From: JANNRR01 sp031401675
GTDB taxonomy: Bacteria; Pseudomonadota; Alphaproteobacteria; Rhodobacterales; Rhodobacteraceae
DNA: 13,579 nt
Assembly: GCA_031401675.1 (NCBI GenBank)
Contig: JANNRR010000178.1
Coordinates: 1-13,579 of the forward strand
Reading direction: 5' to 3'
Shown: piece after piece, positions 7,452-13,579 of the stretch
Layout: each line of letters begins with the position of its first letter
Position numbering within the stretch: the first letter of the stretch is position 1
The notes under the pieces: generated by a model
Seen by the model: the letters and a program-made list of their open reading frames with translations, nothing else
Databases searched by the model: none
What the model was told of the DNA's origin: nothing
Translations under genes and position numbers: made by a program

Positions 7452-7482
7452 TTTGTTCCCCATTCCAGCGCTGGAAGGTCAA
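7452..7482 (-). promoter_or_regulatory. CueR/HmrR-type promoter and operator of the Cu ATPase gene
   Basis: Read on the minus strand: a -35 box TTGACC (7482-7477), directly followed by TTCCAGCGCTGGAA, a perfect 14-bp palindrome (7463-7476), then TGGGG and an A-rich -10 region AACAAA (7457-7452), giving a 19-nt spacer. The wider half-sites ACCTTCC and GGAATGG match the known CueR/HmrR operator pattern (ACCTTCC-N-GGAAGGT) except for one base in the distal half. The overlong spacer is the hallmark of MerR-family activated promoters, where the regulator twists DNA when metal binds. The -10 match is poor, as is common for such promoters. No regulator gene is in the window. Confidence 0.8.
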
Positions 7483-7598
7483 GCGCTGATCCGGATCTGG
7501 CAGACAATCATGGCATAAAGGGGTAGAACGACAAGCTTACGCCTCGGGTCGGGCGAGGTACTGATACAGGTTTGGAATCTGCAACATCACGCGGTTTT

Positions 7599-7619
7599 GA
7601 ACTCGCCATTGGCCAGTTC
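7599..7619 (+). promoter_or_regulatory. Second 21-bp dyad, candidate operator of the rightward operon
   Basis: GAACTcGCC, ATT, GGCcAGTTC: eight of nine base pairs are symmetric around position 7609. A TTGAAC hexamer (7597-7602) overlaps the left half exactly as the -35 box does in MerR-type promoters, and it lies 46-66 nt before the TTG start at 7665. No convincing -10 box is found at 19-20 nt spacing, so promoter identity is uncertain. The half-site differs from the copper dyad upstream of the ATPase gene. Confidence 0.4.
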
Positions 7620-7664
7620 CCAAGCTATCAGGCGAAATAGGATTTCATCAAGGAGCGTGGGCGA

Positions 7665-8084
7665 TTGGTTAACAGCACTGCACATGTGGCATGGCAGAAC
7701 GAGGCGGCACTGCGCCGCGTCGGTCAGTGCCACGCGTCCGGTGTGCTGTTGCGGATCGGCGCCTTCCTCGCTCTTGTTGCCGTGCTGTTCCTTGGCCCCT
7801 TCGCAGGTCAGGCGCAGGCCCACGGTCTTCATGCCGGTTTAACAGTGCAGATGCCCGCGAACTGGGCCGAAAGCACAGTGTCGCAGGGCGATGCCGAAGT
7901 AGCGAGCGTTCAAGCAGGTTGTGGCGTGAATTGTTGTTCGGCCACCGGTTGCGCATCGGCTGTTCTGAACGCAGCACATCCCGGCATCTTCGTCCTTGCC
8001 ACCGACAGCGGGTTTGCATTGCCGGGGCACACCTCGACCAAACCGTCGCCGCAAAGCGCGTTGAAACGCCCCCCGAGAGCCTGA
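7665..8084 (+). CDS. Small exported protein with Cys cluster, unknown function
   Basis: 139 residues from a TTG start; AAGGAG at 7650-7655 ends 9 nt before it and no ATG or GTG in the same frame lies as well placed. Residues about 27-51 form a hydrophobic secretion signal or anchor ending in AGQAQA, followed by HGLH. The mature part holds CGVNCCSATGC (86-96), four Cys within 11 residues, and a Pro/basic tail ending LKRPPRA. The Cys cluster could bind Cu(I) or another soft metal, or form disulfides in the periplasm. I know no named family. It is the first gene of the unit that continues with the RND adaptor, 63 nt downstream, which supports a link with metal efflux. The short length and alternative frames make gene calling less certain. 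Confidence 0.6.
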   Translation: MVNSTAHVAWQNEAALRRVGQCHASGVLLRIGAFLALVAVLFLGPFAGQAQAHGLHAGLTVQMPANWAESTVSQGDAEVASVQAGCGVNCCSATGCASAVLNAAHPGIFVLATDSGFALPGHTSTKPSPQSALKRPPRA

Positions 8085-8094
8085 TCCGGCAATC

Positions 8095-8114
8095 GCTGCG
8101 GCACCCGTCGCAGC
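8095..8114 (+). other. Hairpin between the Cys-cluster gene and the adaptor gene
   Basis: GCTGCG (8095-8100) and CGCAGC (8109-8114) form a perfect 6-bp stem with an 8-nt loop in the 63-nt gap. No T-tract follows. It may adjust expression between the two genes (partial termination or RNA protection); evidence is symmetry and position only. Confidence 0.3.
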
Positions 8115-8147
8115 ACATCTGGATACAGCAACTTCTTGAGGCGTCTC

Positions 8148-9824
8148 ATGGCACTATTTCGTCTTGGCTTTTTCGCGGCCCTGCTGTGCATCAGTTCCGC
8201 TGGCACAGCTTTTTCCCACACTGGACATCCCCATGGCGATGAGGCCCCGCCCGCATCTGTGCAAACAGCCCCGCGTGCCACTGCAGCCTCGCCGCTGTTT
8301 GAACTGGTGGCCGTGGCAAATGGCACAGGACTTGTGGTCTATCTGGACCGGTTCGAGACCAATGCCCCGATCCTTGGCGCGACGGTGGACGTCGAAACCC
8401 CGTCAGGCCCTGCAAGCGCTGTGCAGGATGGCGAGGTCTACCTGCTGGAGGCCCCTTGGGCTGCAAAGCCCGGCACTTATGAATTGCTTTTCACGATCGC
8501 CGAAGAGACGGACATTGATTTTCTGACCGCAACCCTGACAATCCCAGAGCCGATTGTGGCGGCCCCGTTGGTGGAAAAGCCAGCCGCCACGGTCATTGCC
8601 GGGCAACTCCGCGTCGGGATCGCGTCGGTACAGGATCGCCTGCAGCGCGCTGATCCGGCGCTGGTCGCCATCGGGCTGCTTGGCCTTTTGGGCGGTGCGC
8701 TGGTGATGGCGCTGATGCGGCGGCGGTTGATTGCGGCAGGGGTTCTGACTGCCGTTCTGGCGCTGGTTCTGGGATCGTCTGTGGCTTTCGCGGAAACGGA
8801 GCCCGCAACGGGCGCGACGGTGATCCGCGATGTGGCACAGCGGCTGCCCGATGGCCGGGTGTTCGCACCAAAGGCGGCGCAGCGCATTCTGGCAATCCTG
8901 ACCATGGCCGCCGAGGAAGCCGAGCATCGCCGCAGTGTCGAGATGGCAGGCCGTGTGGTGCCTGACCCGAATGCCAGCGGGTTTGTGCAGACAGCGATTG
9001 GCGGGCGTCTTGCGGCCCCGCCCGGCGGATTTCCCTCGCTTGGGGCGGCGGTCAGGGCAGGGGATGTGCTGGCCTTGGTCGAACCGTCACTGGCGGCAGC
9101 TGATCTGTCTTCAATCCGGCAATCCAAGGCGGAACTGGATCAGGAGATTGCTCTGGAGGAACGCGAAGTTGCGCGGGCTCGAACGCTGGCCGCAACCGGG
9201 ACTGTCTCGCAAACACAGCTGGAAAGCGCAGAACTGACGCTGCAGGGCCTGCGCGAACGCCGCGCTGCGTTGGATTCCATACGGATGGAGCCGGAGGTTC
9301 TGGTGGCCCCGGTTGCGGGTGTCGTCTCGAAGGCGAACGCTGCCCCTGGTCTGATCGCCGACACGAATACCGAAGTGTTCCACATCATCGACCCCGCGCA
9401 ACTGTGGGTCGAGGCGCTGTCGTTTGGCGGCGAGCCGGTTTCGGGCAATGCGTCGATTGGTGGCAAGGACGGCGCGGCAATCCCGCTCAGTCTGATTGGC
9501 GCAGGTTTTGCCGAGGATGGTCAGGCGCAGCCCGTCCATTTCCGGATCGACGATGCCACTGGCGCCCTGCAGGTGGGCGACCGGGTGACGGTGTTTGCGG
9601 AGACGGCATCCGTGACGAAGGGCATCGCAGCCCCGCGCGAGGCGGTGATCCGGGGTCCCAACGGTGAGGATATCGTCTTTGTCCACATCGCCCCGGAACT
9701 GTTCGAGCCGCGCGCCGTGCGCACCGAACCCCTGGATGGCGGGCGGGTGATCATCGTGGCTGGAATTGCGGCAGGCGACCGCATTGTCACCCAGGGTGCC
9801 GAACTTCTCAATCAGTTGCGATAA
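8148..9824 (+). CDS. RND efflux periplasmic adaptor (CusB/HlyD type) with N-terminal Ig-like domain
   Basis: 558 residues; the ATG at 8148 has GAGG at 8138-8141, 6 nt upstream, and is preferred to an in-frame TTG at 8136. Layout: signal peptide (1-24) ending before HTGHPHGDE, a metal-ligand-rich start; an Ig-like domain (about 48-135) with LVVYLDRFETNAPI, similar to FixH/YtkA-type domains; a membrane span (about 171-190); RRR; a second hydrophobic stretch (about 194-215) ending AFAET, itself like a signal peptide; then the adaptor proper. The adaptor has a lipoyl-like half (GRVVPDPNASGFVQ, 268-281), a helical hairpin (about 318-378), the returning half (LVAPVAGVVSKANAAPG, 385-401) and a beta-barrel/proximal domain to the end. 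It links the RND pump encoded 12 nt downstream to an outer-membrane channel. The double start suggests an old gene fusion that tethers the adaptor to the inner membrane. Confidence 0.85.
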   Translation: MALFRLGFFAALLCISSAGTAFSHTGHPHGDEAPPASVQTAPRATAASPLFELVAVANGTGLVVYLDRFETNAPILGATVDVETPSGPASAVQDGEVYLLEAPWAAKPGTYELLFTIAEETDIDFLTATLTIPEPIVAAPLVEKPAATVIAGQLRVGIASVQDRLQRADPALVAIGLLGLLGGALVMALMRRRLIAAGVLTAVLALVLGSSVAFAETEPATGATVIRDVAQRLPDGRVFAPKAAQRILAILTMAAEEAEHRRSVEMAGRVVPDPNASGFVQTAIGGRLAAPPGGFPSLGAAVRAGDVLALVEPSLAAADLSSIRQSKAELDQEIALEEREVARARTLAATGTVSQTQLESAELTLQGLRERRAALDSIRMEPEVLVAPVAGVVSKANAAPGLIADTNTEVFHIIDPAQLWVEALSFGGEPVSGNASIGGKDGAAIPLSLIGAGFAEDGQAQPVHFRIDDATGALQVGDRVTVFAETASVTKGIAAPREAVIRGPNGEDIVFVHIAPELFEPRAVRTEPLDGGRVIIVAGIAAGDRIVTQGAELLNQLR

Positions 9825-9836
9825 GGGCCCGGGCAC

Positions 9837-12800
9837 ATGTTCACATTTCTTGTCACGCAATCCCTGCGCAACCGGGTGCTGGTTCTGGTGCTGGCCGTCG
9901 TTCTGATGGGCTACGGCGCATTCACCGCCACGCGCCTGCCGGTCGATGTCTTTCCCGACCTGAACCGCCCCACTGTCACCATTATGACCGAGGCCGAGGG
10001 GTTGGCCCCGCCCGAGGTTGAACAACTGGTCAGCACTCCGATTGAAACCCAGATGAACGGCCTCCCGGGGGTGGACCGCGTGCGGTCCGTCTCGGGCGTC
10101 GGCCTGTCGATCATCTATATCGAGTTCGACTGGGGCACCGATATCTACCGCAACCGCCAGCAGATCGCCGAAAAGCTGACGCTGGTGGCGGCCCAACTGC
10201 CCGAAGGGGTGGTGCCGCAGATGGGGCCGATCAGTTCGATCATGGGGCAGGTGATGCTGGTGGCGATGACAGCGCCCGAAGGTGTTTCACCGATGGAGCT
10301 GCGCGAAGCCGCCGATTTCGTCGTGCGTCCGCGCCTTCTGACCATTTCGGGCGTCGCACAGGTGATTCCCATCGGGGGCGAGGTGCGCCAGTTCCGCGTG
10401 GCCCCCAACACGGCGGCGTTGCGCGCACTTGGGGTAACGCTGGCCGAGGTGGAGGCGGCGATCACTGCTTTTGGTGCCAACACGGGGGGCGGTTTCACAG
10501 ACCAGTATGCGCGCGAGTTTCTGATCCGCAACATCGGCAGCACGCTGAGCCTTGAAGATCTGCGCAAGGTGGTTGTGCAAAGCGATGGCCGCAGGTCGAT
10601 CCTTTTGCATCAGGTGGCCGATGTAGGTTTTGGTGCACGCTTGAAACGAGGTGAAGCAGGGTATATGGGGGAATCCGCCGTCATCATTTCTGTCGAAAAG
10701 CAGCCTGACGTCGATACCGTGCAACTGACGCGCGATGTCGAGGCCGCACTGGCCGAGGTTACCGCTGCCTTGCCAGACGGGATGCGCGCCGATGAGGTGT
10801 TGTTCCGGCAGGCGGATTTCATCGAAACTTCGGTCAAGAACGTGCAGACCGTGCTGATGGAGGCGGTGGTCGTGGTGGCCATCGTGCTCTTTGCGTTCCT
10901 CCTCAATGTGCGGACCACGCTGATCTCGCTGACGGCGATCCCGGTTTCCATCCTTGTCACGGCCATCGTGTTCAAGATGCTGGGCTTGTCGATCAACACC
11001 ATGACGCTGGGTGGCCTTGCCATTGCCATCGGTGAACTGGTCGATGATGCGGTGGTGGATGTGGAAAACATCTTCCGCCGGTTGCGCGAAAACCGCGAGG
11101 CGGGCAACCCGAGGTCGACCTTTGATGTGGTGGTCTCGGCCAGCCAGGAGGTGCGGTCGGGCATCGTTTACGCCACGATGATCATCGTGCTGGTGTTCGT
11201 GCCGTTGTTTGCGCTGTCGGGGATAGAGGGGCGGCTTTTCGCGCCGTTGGGGCAGGCCTACATCATTTCCATCCTCGTCAGTCTGGTCGTGTCGATCACC
11301 CTGACGCCAGTGATGGCCTATTACCTTCTGCCCGGTATGAAGCGGCTGGACCACCGCGAAAGCTGGCTGGTGCGGACCCTGAAACGCGGCAACCGGGCGG
11401 CGCTGGCGGTGGTCTTCCGCTGGCAGAAGTCGCTGATGGCGCTGGCGGCGGTGGGCGTGGTGATCGCGGCAGCTTCCGCCACGATGCTGCCGCGCGCGTT
11501 CTTGCCGCCGTTCAACGAGGGCACCTTTACGATATCCATGCTGTTCAACCCCGGAATTTCGCTGGCGGAATCCCACCGTGTCGGGCTGATCGCCGAAAAG
11601 CTGATCTTGGAGGTGCCAGAGGTGCGCGCCGTGGGCCGCCGCACGGGCCGCGCCGAACTGGATGAACATGCCGAAGGGGTGCATTCTTCGGAAATCGAGG
11701 TCGATCTGAACCCGTCCGACCGCCCCAAGACCGAGATTGTGGCCGACATCCGCGCCCGCCTGTCCATCCTTCCGGTGGCTGTGAACGTGGGCCAGCCGAT
11801 CTCGCACCGGCTGGATCACATGCTTTCGGGCGTGCGTGCGCAATTGGCGCTCAAGGTTTACGGATCTGATCTTGATACCTTGCGGTCCGTGGCCGAAGGC
11901 TTGCGCGGCCAGATCGCGTCGATCCCCGGGCTGGTGGATTTGCAGGTGGAAAAGCAGGTCCGCATTCCGCAGCTTGAAATCCGCATCGACTATGATCGTG
12001 CTGCCCTTTACGGAATCCAGCCCGCCGCCATCACCGAGGCGCTGGAACGGTTGTCGAACGGGCGTGTGGTGTCAAAACTGGTGGACGGCGCGCGCAGTTA
12101 TGATGTGGTGATGCGGCTGGCGGATGAAAACCGCACGACGCAAGCCTTGGGCGATCTGCTGATCGAGACACCCGCGGGCTGGGTGCCGGTGCGCGAACTG
12201 GCCGAGGTACGCGAAACCGATGGGCCAAACCAGATCCTGCGCGAAGGTGGCAGCAGGCGGCTGGTGGTGCTGGGCAATACCGATGGGCGGGTCGACATGG
12301 CGGCAGTGGTGGCCGAAATTCGTGCGGTGATCGCGGCGGCGGATCTGCCCGAAGGCTATACCGCCACGCTGGAAGGCACCTTTCAGGCGCAGGAAGAGGC
12401 CAGCCGGACGATTGCCCTGCTGTCGCTGGTGTCTTTGGGTATGGTCTTTGCGATCCTGTTCAGTCGCTACAAATCCACCGTCTGCGCGCTGATCATCATG
12501 GGATCGGTGCCCTTGGCGCTGATCGGGTCTGTCGCCGCCTTATGGATTGCGGGGCAGCCACTGTCGGTGGCCTCGATGATCGGGTTCATCACGTTGACGG
12601 GAATAGCGGCCCGCAATGGTATCCTGAAGATCAGCCACTACATCAACCTTGCCCTGCACGAAGGCATGCCATTTGGCCCCGACCTGATCACCCGCGGGTC
12701 ATTGGAACGCCTGACCCCGGTCTTGATGACGGCCTTGTCTGCGGGTGTGGCCCTTGTGCCGCTGATGATCGACGCAGGCGCGCCGGGCAAGGAAATCCTG

Positions 12801-12980
12801 AACCCGGTTGCGGTGACGATTTTTGGCGGGCTGATCTCGTCCACCTTGCTGGATACTTTCCTGACGCCCGTTCTCTTCCTGCGCTATGGCCGCAAATCCC
12901 TTGAACGACTGGTCGATGCCGCGCGCAAGGACCGGGCCGACGCCCGCGCGCCGCAGGGTGCCGCGATCCAAACCTTCTGA
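9837..12980 (+). CDS. HME-type RND heavy-metal efflux pump (CusA/CzcA family)
   Basis: 1047 residues, normal for the family, with weak AGGG at 9823-9826 before the ATG. N-terminal span (about 13-31), the RLPVDVFPDLNRP motif (33-45) and QLVSTPIE (63-70) are standard for metal RND pumps; large periplasmic loops lie between spans 1-2 and 7-8, with twelve spans overall. The pump uses the proton gradient to expel metal from the periplasm. The TM4 motif reads GELVDDAVVDVEN (399-411), with Asp403, Asp404, Asp408 and Glu410, instead of the DGA or DAA core of CzcA and CusA. By eye the three CusA pore methionines are not conserved: the matching segments read FTISMLF (564-570), GVHSSEIEV (614-622) and HRLDHMLSG (657-665). 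Substrate therefore stays open, with Cu, Zn, Cd, Co and Ni all possible. It forms one transcription unit with the adaptor and the next gene. Confidence 0.93.
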   Translation: MFTFLVTQSLRNRVLVLVLAVVLMGYGAFTATRLPVDVFPDLNRPTVTIMTEAEGLAPPEVEQLVSTPIETQMNGLPGVDRVRSVSGVGLSIIYIEFDWGTDIYRNRQQIAEKLTLVAAQLPEGVVPQMGPISSIMGQVMLVAMTAPEGVSPMELREAADFVVRPRLLTISGVAQVIPIGGEVRQFRVAPNTAALRALGVTLAEVEAAITAFGANTGGGFTDQYAREFLIRNIGSTLSLEDLRKVVVQSDGRRSILLHQVADVGFGARLKRGEAGYMGESAVIISVEKQPDVDTVQLTRDVEAALAEVTAALPDGMRADEVLFRQADFIETSVKNVQTVLMEAVVVVAIVLFAFLLNVRTTLISLTAIPVSILVTAIVFKMLGLSINTMTLGGLAIAIGELVDDAVVDVENIFRRLRENREAGNPRSTFDVVVSASQEVRSGIVYATMIIVLVFVPLFALSGIEGRLFAPLGQAYIISILVSLVVSITLTPVMAYYLLPGMKRLDHRESWLVRTLKRGNRAALAVVFRWQKSLMALAAVGVVIAAASATMLPRAFLPPFNEGTFTISMLFNPGISLAESHRVGLIAEKLILEVPEVRAVGRRTGRAELDEHAEGVHSSEIEVDLNPSDRPKTEIVADIRARLSILPVAVNVGQPISHRLDHMLSGVRAQLALKVYGSDLDTLRSVAEGLRGQIASIPGLVDLQVEKQVRIPQLEIRIDYDRAALYGIQPAAITEALERLSNGRVVSKLVDGARSYDVVMRLADENRTTQALGDLLIETPAGWVPVRELAEVRETDGPNQILREGGSRRLVVLGNTDGRVDMAAVVAEIRAVIAAADLPEGYTATLEGTFQAQEEASRTIALLSLVSLGMVFAILFSRYKSTVCALIIMGSVPLALIGSVAALWIAGQPLSVASMIGFITLTGIAARNGILKISHYINLALHEGMPFGPDLITRGSLERLTPVLMTALSAGVALVPLMIDAGAPGKEILNPVAVTIFGGLISSTLLDTFLTPVLFLRYGRKSLERLVDAARKDRADARAPQGAAIQTF

Positions 12981-12998
12981 TCCCTGAAAGGAAACTCC

Positions 12999-13355
12999 AT
13001 GCTTCGAATGATTCTGCTGACCCTGATGCTTGCGACCCCCGCCGCAGCCCACGAACCCGACACCGGCCCGAACGGCGGTGCGCGGATGGATGCGGGGCCT
13101 TACCGCATTGAACTGGTCCCGGCTGGGACTGTGGTCACTGTCCACATCACGCTGGATGATGACAGCGCGGTGGACACCAACGCAATGACCGGAACGGCCA
13201 TCCTGCTGATCGACGGCAAGCCGGTGCGCGTGGCGCTGGTGCCCGCAGCACCTGGAACTCTTTCGGCCGATACCGGTGTTGCGGTCCCGTCCGATGTGAA
13301 AGGCGCTGTGCAGATCCTTGGCGCGGATGGCGTTACGGTTCAGGCCAAGTTCTAG
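12999..13355 (+). CDS. Small periplasmic protein of the RND unit
   Basis: 118 residues; AAAGGA at 12986-12991 is 7 nt before the ATG and the gene starts 18 nt after the pump, so it is cotranscribed. A signal peptide (1-17, cleavage at AAA before His18) leaves a mature protein starting HEPDTGPNGGARMDAGPY, then a small beta-rich fold (IELVPAGTVVTVHI, 37-50; MTGTAILLIDG, 63-73; VQILGADGVTVQ, 104-115). The N-terminal His with following acidic residues and the NGG stretch recall small periplasmic proteins found with heavy-metal RND pumps, sometimes proposed as metal carriers. I assign no function beyond that. No Cys; a single His and few Met limit metal-binding options to the N-terminus. Confidence 0.75.
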   Translation: MLRMILLTLMLATPAAAHEPDTGPNGGARMDAGPYRIELVPAGTVVTVHITLDDDSAVDTNAMTGTAILLIDGKPVRVALVPAAPGTLSADTGVAVPSDVKGAVQILGADGVTVQAKF

Positions 13356-13377
13356 GCCGCTTGCCAGCCCCGCACTT

Positions 13378-13397
13378 GTGCGCAAAACCGTGCGCAC
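13378..13397. terminator. Hairpin between convergent genes
   Basis: GTGCGCA (13378-13384) and TGCGCAC (13391-13397) form a perfect 7-bp stem with a 6-nt AAACCG loop, in the 84-nt gap between the convergent stops at 13355 and 13440. No T-tract on either side, so a bidirectional terminator is possible but unproven. Confidence 0.35.
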
Positions 13398-13439
13398 CAG
13401 TAAGCGTGGGTCAGGCCCCGGTCGCAACAGTAGCACCAG

Positions 13440-13579
13440 TCAGATCGCAGCAACCGCCTTCGCCAGAAGGTCGCGCACTTGTCCCGCAACGGCATGCAGC
13501 GCGGGGTTGTCGATGGCCTGCATCGAGGCGACCGGGTCGATTGCGCTGACCTCGACCCCGCCATCAACCGCCCGCAGGA
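13440..13579 (-). CDS. DUF302-family protein, C-terminal end (partial)
   Basis: On the minus strand a frame enters from the right edge and stops at 13442-13440 (TGA). The 45 visible codons read LRAVDGGVEVSAIDPVASM, then QAIDNPALHAVAGQV, then RDLLAKAVAAI. The VEVSAIDPVASMQAxxNPAL pattern followed by a short amphipathic helix is the C-terminus of DUF302 proteins as I know them. DUF302 proteins are small, often exported, of unsettled function, and frequent beside metal and sulfur genes. The other minus-strand frame here (13352-13567) lacks any such signature. The rest of the gene lies outside the window. Confidence 0.7.
   Translation of the reverse strand, partial: LRAVDGGVEVSAIDPVASMQAIDNPALHAVAGQVRDLLAKAVAAI

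Noticed and set aside
7541..7559. Small GC-rich hairpin (CCTCG/CGAGG) in the divergent spacer
   Set aside because: Only 5 bp with a 7-nt loop, as expected by chance in this base composition; no link to a start or end.
9111..10196. 361-codon minus-strand frame across the adaptor-pump junction
   Set aside because: It spans two well-supported plus-strand genes and shows only antisense-type composition.
10287..11843. 518-codon minus-strand frame inside the RND pump gene
   Set aside because: His/Gln/Arg-rich antisense frame with no recognisable motif; the pump frame is complete and full length.
13352..13567. 71-codon minus-strand frame at the right edge
   Set aside because: Arg/Cys/Trp-rich with no signature; the neighbouring frame carries the DUF302-like C-terminus.

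Overview
The window is a high-GC alphaproteobacterial segment. Codon use, protein style (Tat-exported multicopper oxidase, HmrR/CueR-type promoter) and small conserved proteins of a kind I associate with Rhodobacterales point to the Rhodobacteraceae; this is recognition from memory, not a search. Almost every gene fits copper or heavy-metal handling in the envelope, so the window reads as part of a metal-resistance island. No transposase, integrase, tRNA, rRNA or CRISPR array was found.

Left part, plus strand (1-2522): the 3' end of a HupE/UreJ-type membrane protein, a 'transmembrane anchor' protein 11 nt behind it, a strong hairpin terminator, then an MFS permease with its own ribosome-binding site. 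Middle (2523-4998), plus strand: a spacer with two stem-loops and what looks like the broken start of a c-type cytochrome, then a Tat-exported multicopper oxidase with a Met-rich insert, then a 236-nt leader with repeated elements and a small multi-span membrane protein. That gene ends tail-to-tail with a minus-strand Cu(+)-exporting P1B-ATPase (4995-7367); the two share the palindromic CTAG as both stop codons. The ATPase promoter (about 7452-7482) carries a near-canonical CueR/HmrR dyad.

Right part, plus strand (7665-13355): a divergent probable operon of a small Cys-cluster exported protein, a membrane-tethered RND adaptor with an extra N-terminal Ig-like domain, an HME-type RND pump, and a small periplasmic protein. 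At the right edge the last 45 codons of a DUF302 protein lie on the minus strand, too short and partial to be obvious.

Proposed joint function (inference): the P1B-ATPase moves Cu(I) from cytosol to periplasm; the multicopper oxidase oxidises periplasmic Cu(I); the RND pump with its adaptor expels periplasmic metal across the outer membrane; the small exported proteins may bind or deliver metal. No metal-responsive regulator and no outer-membrane channel gene lies in the window. The least characterised and most interesting parts are the small Cys-cluster protein, the fused adaptor, the unusual TM4 motif of the RND pump, the second dyad in the divergent promoter region, and the alternative-pairing leader before the small membrane protein.
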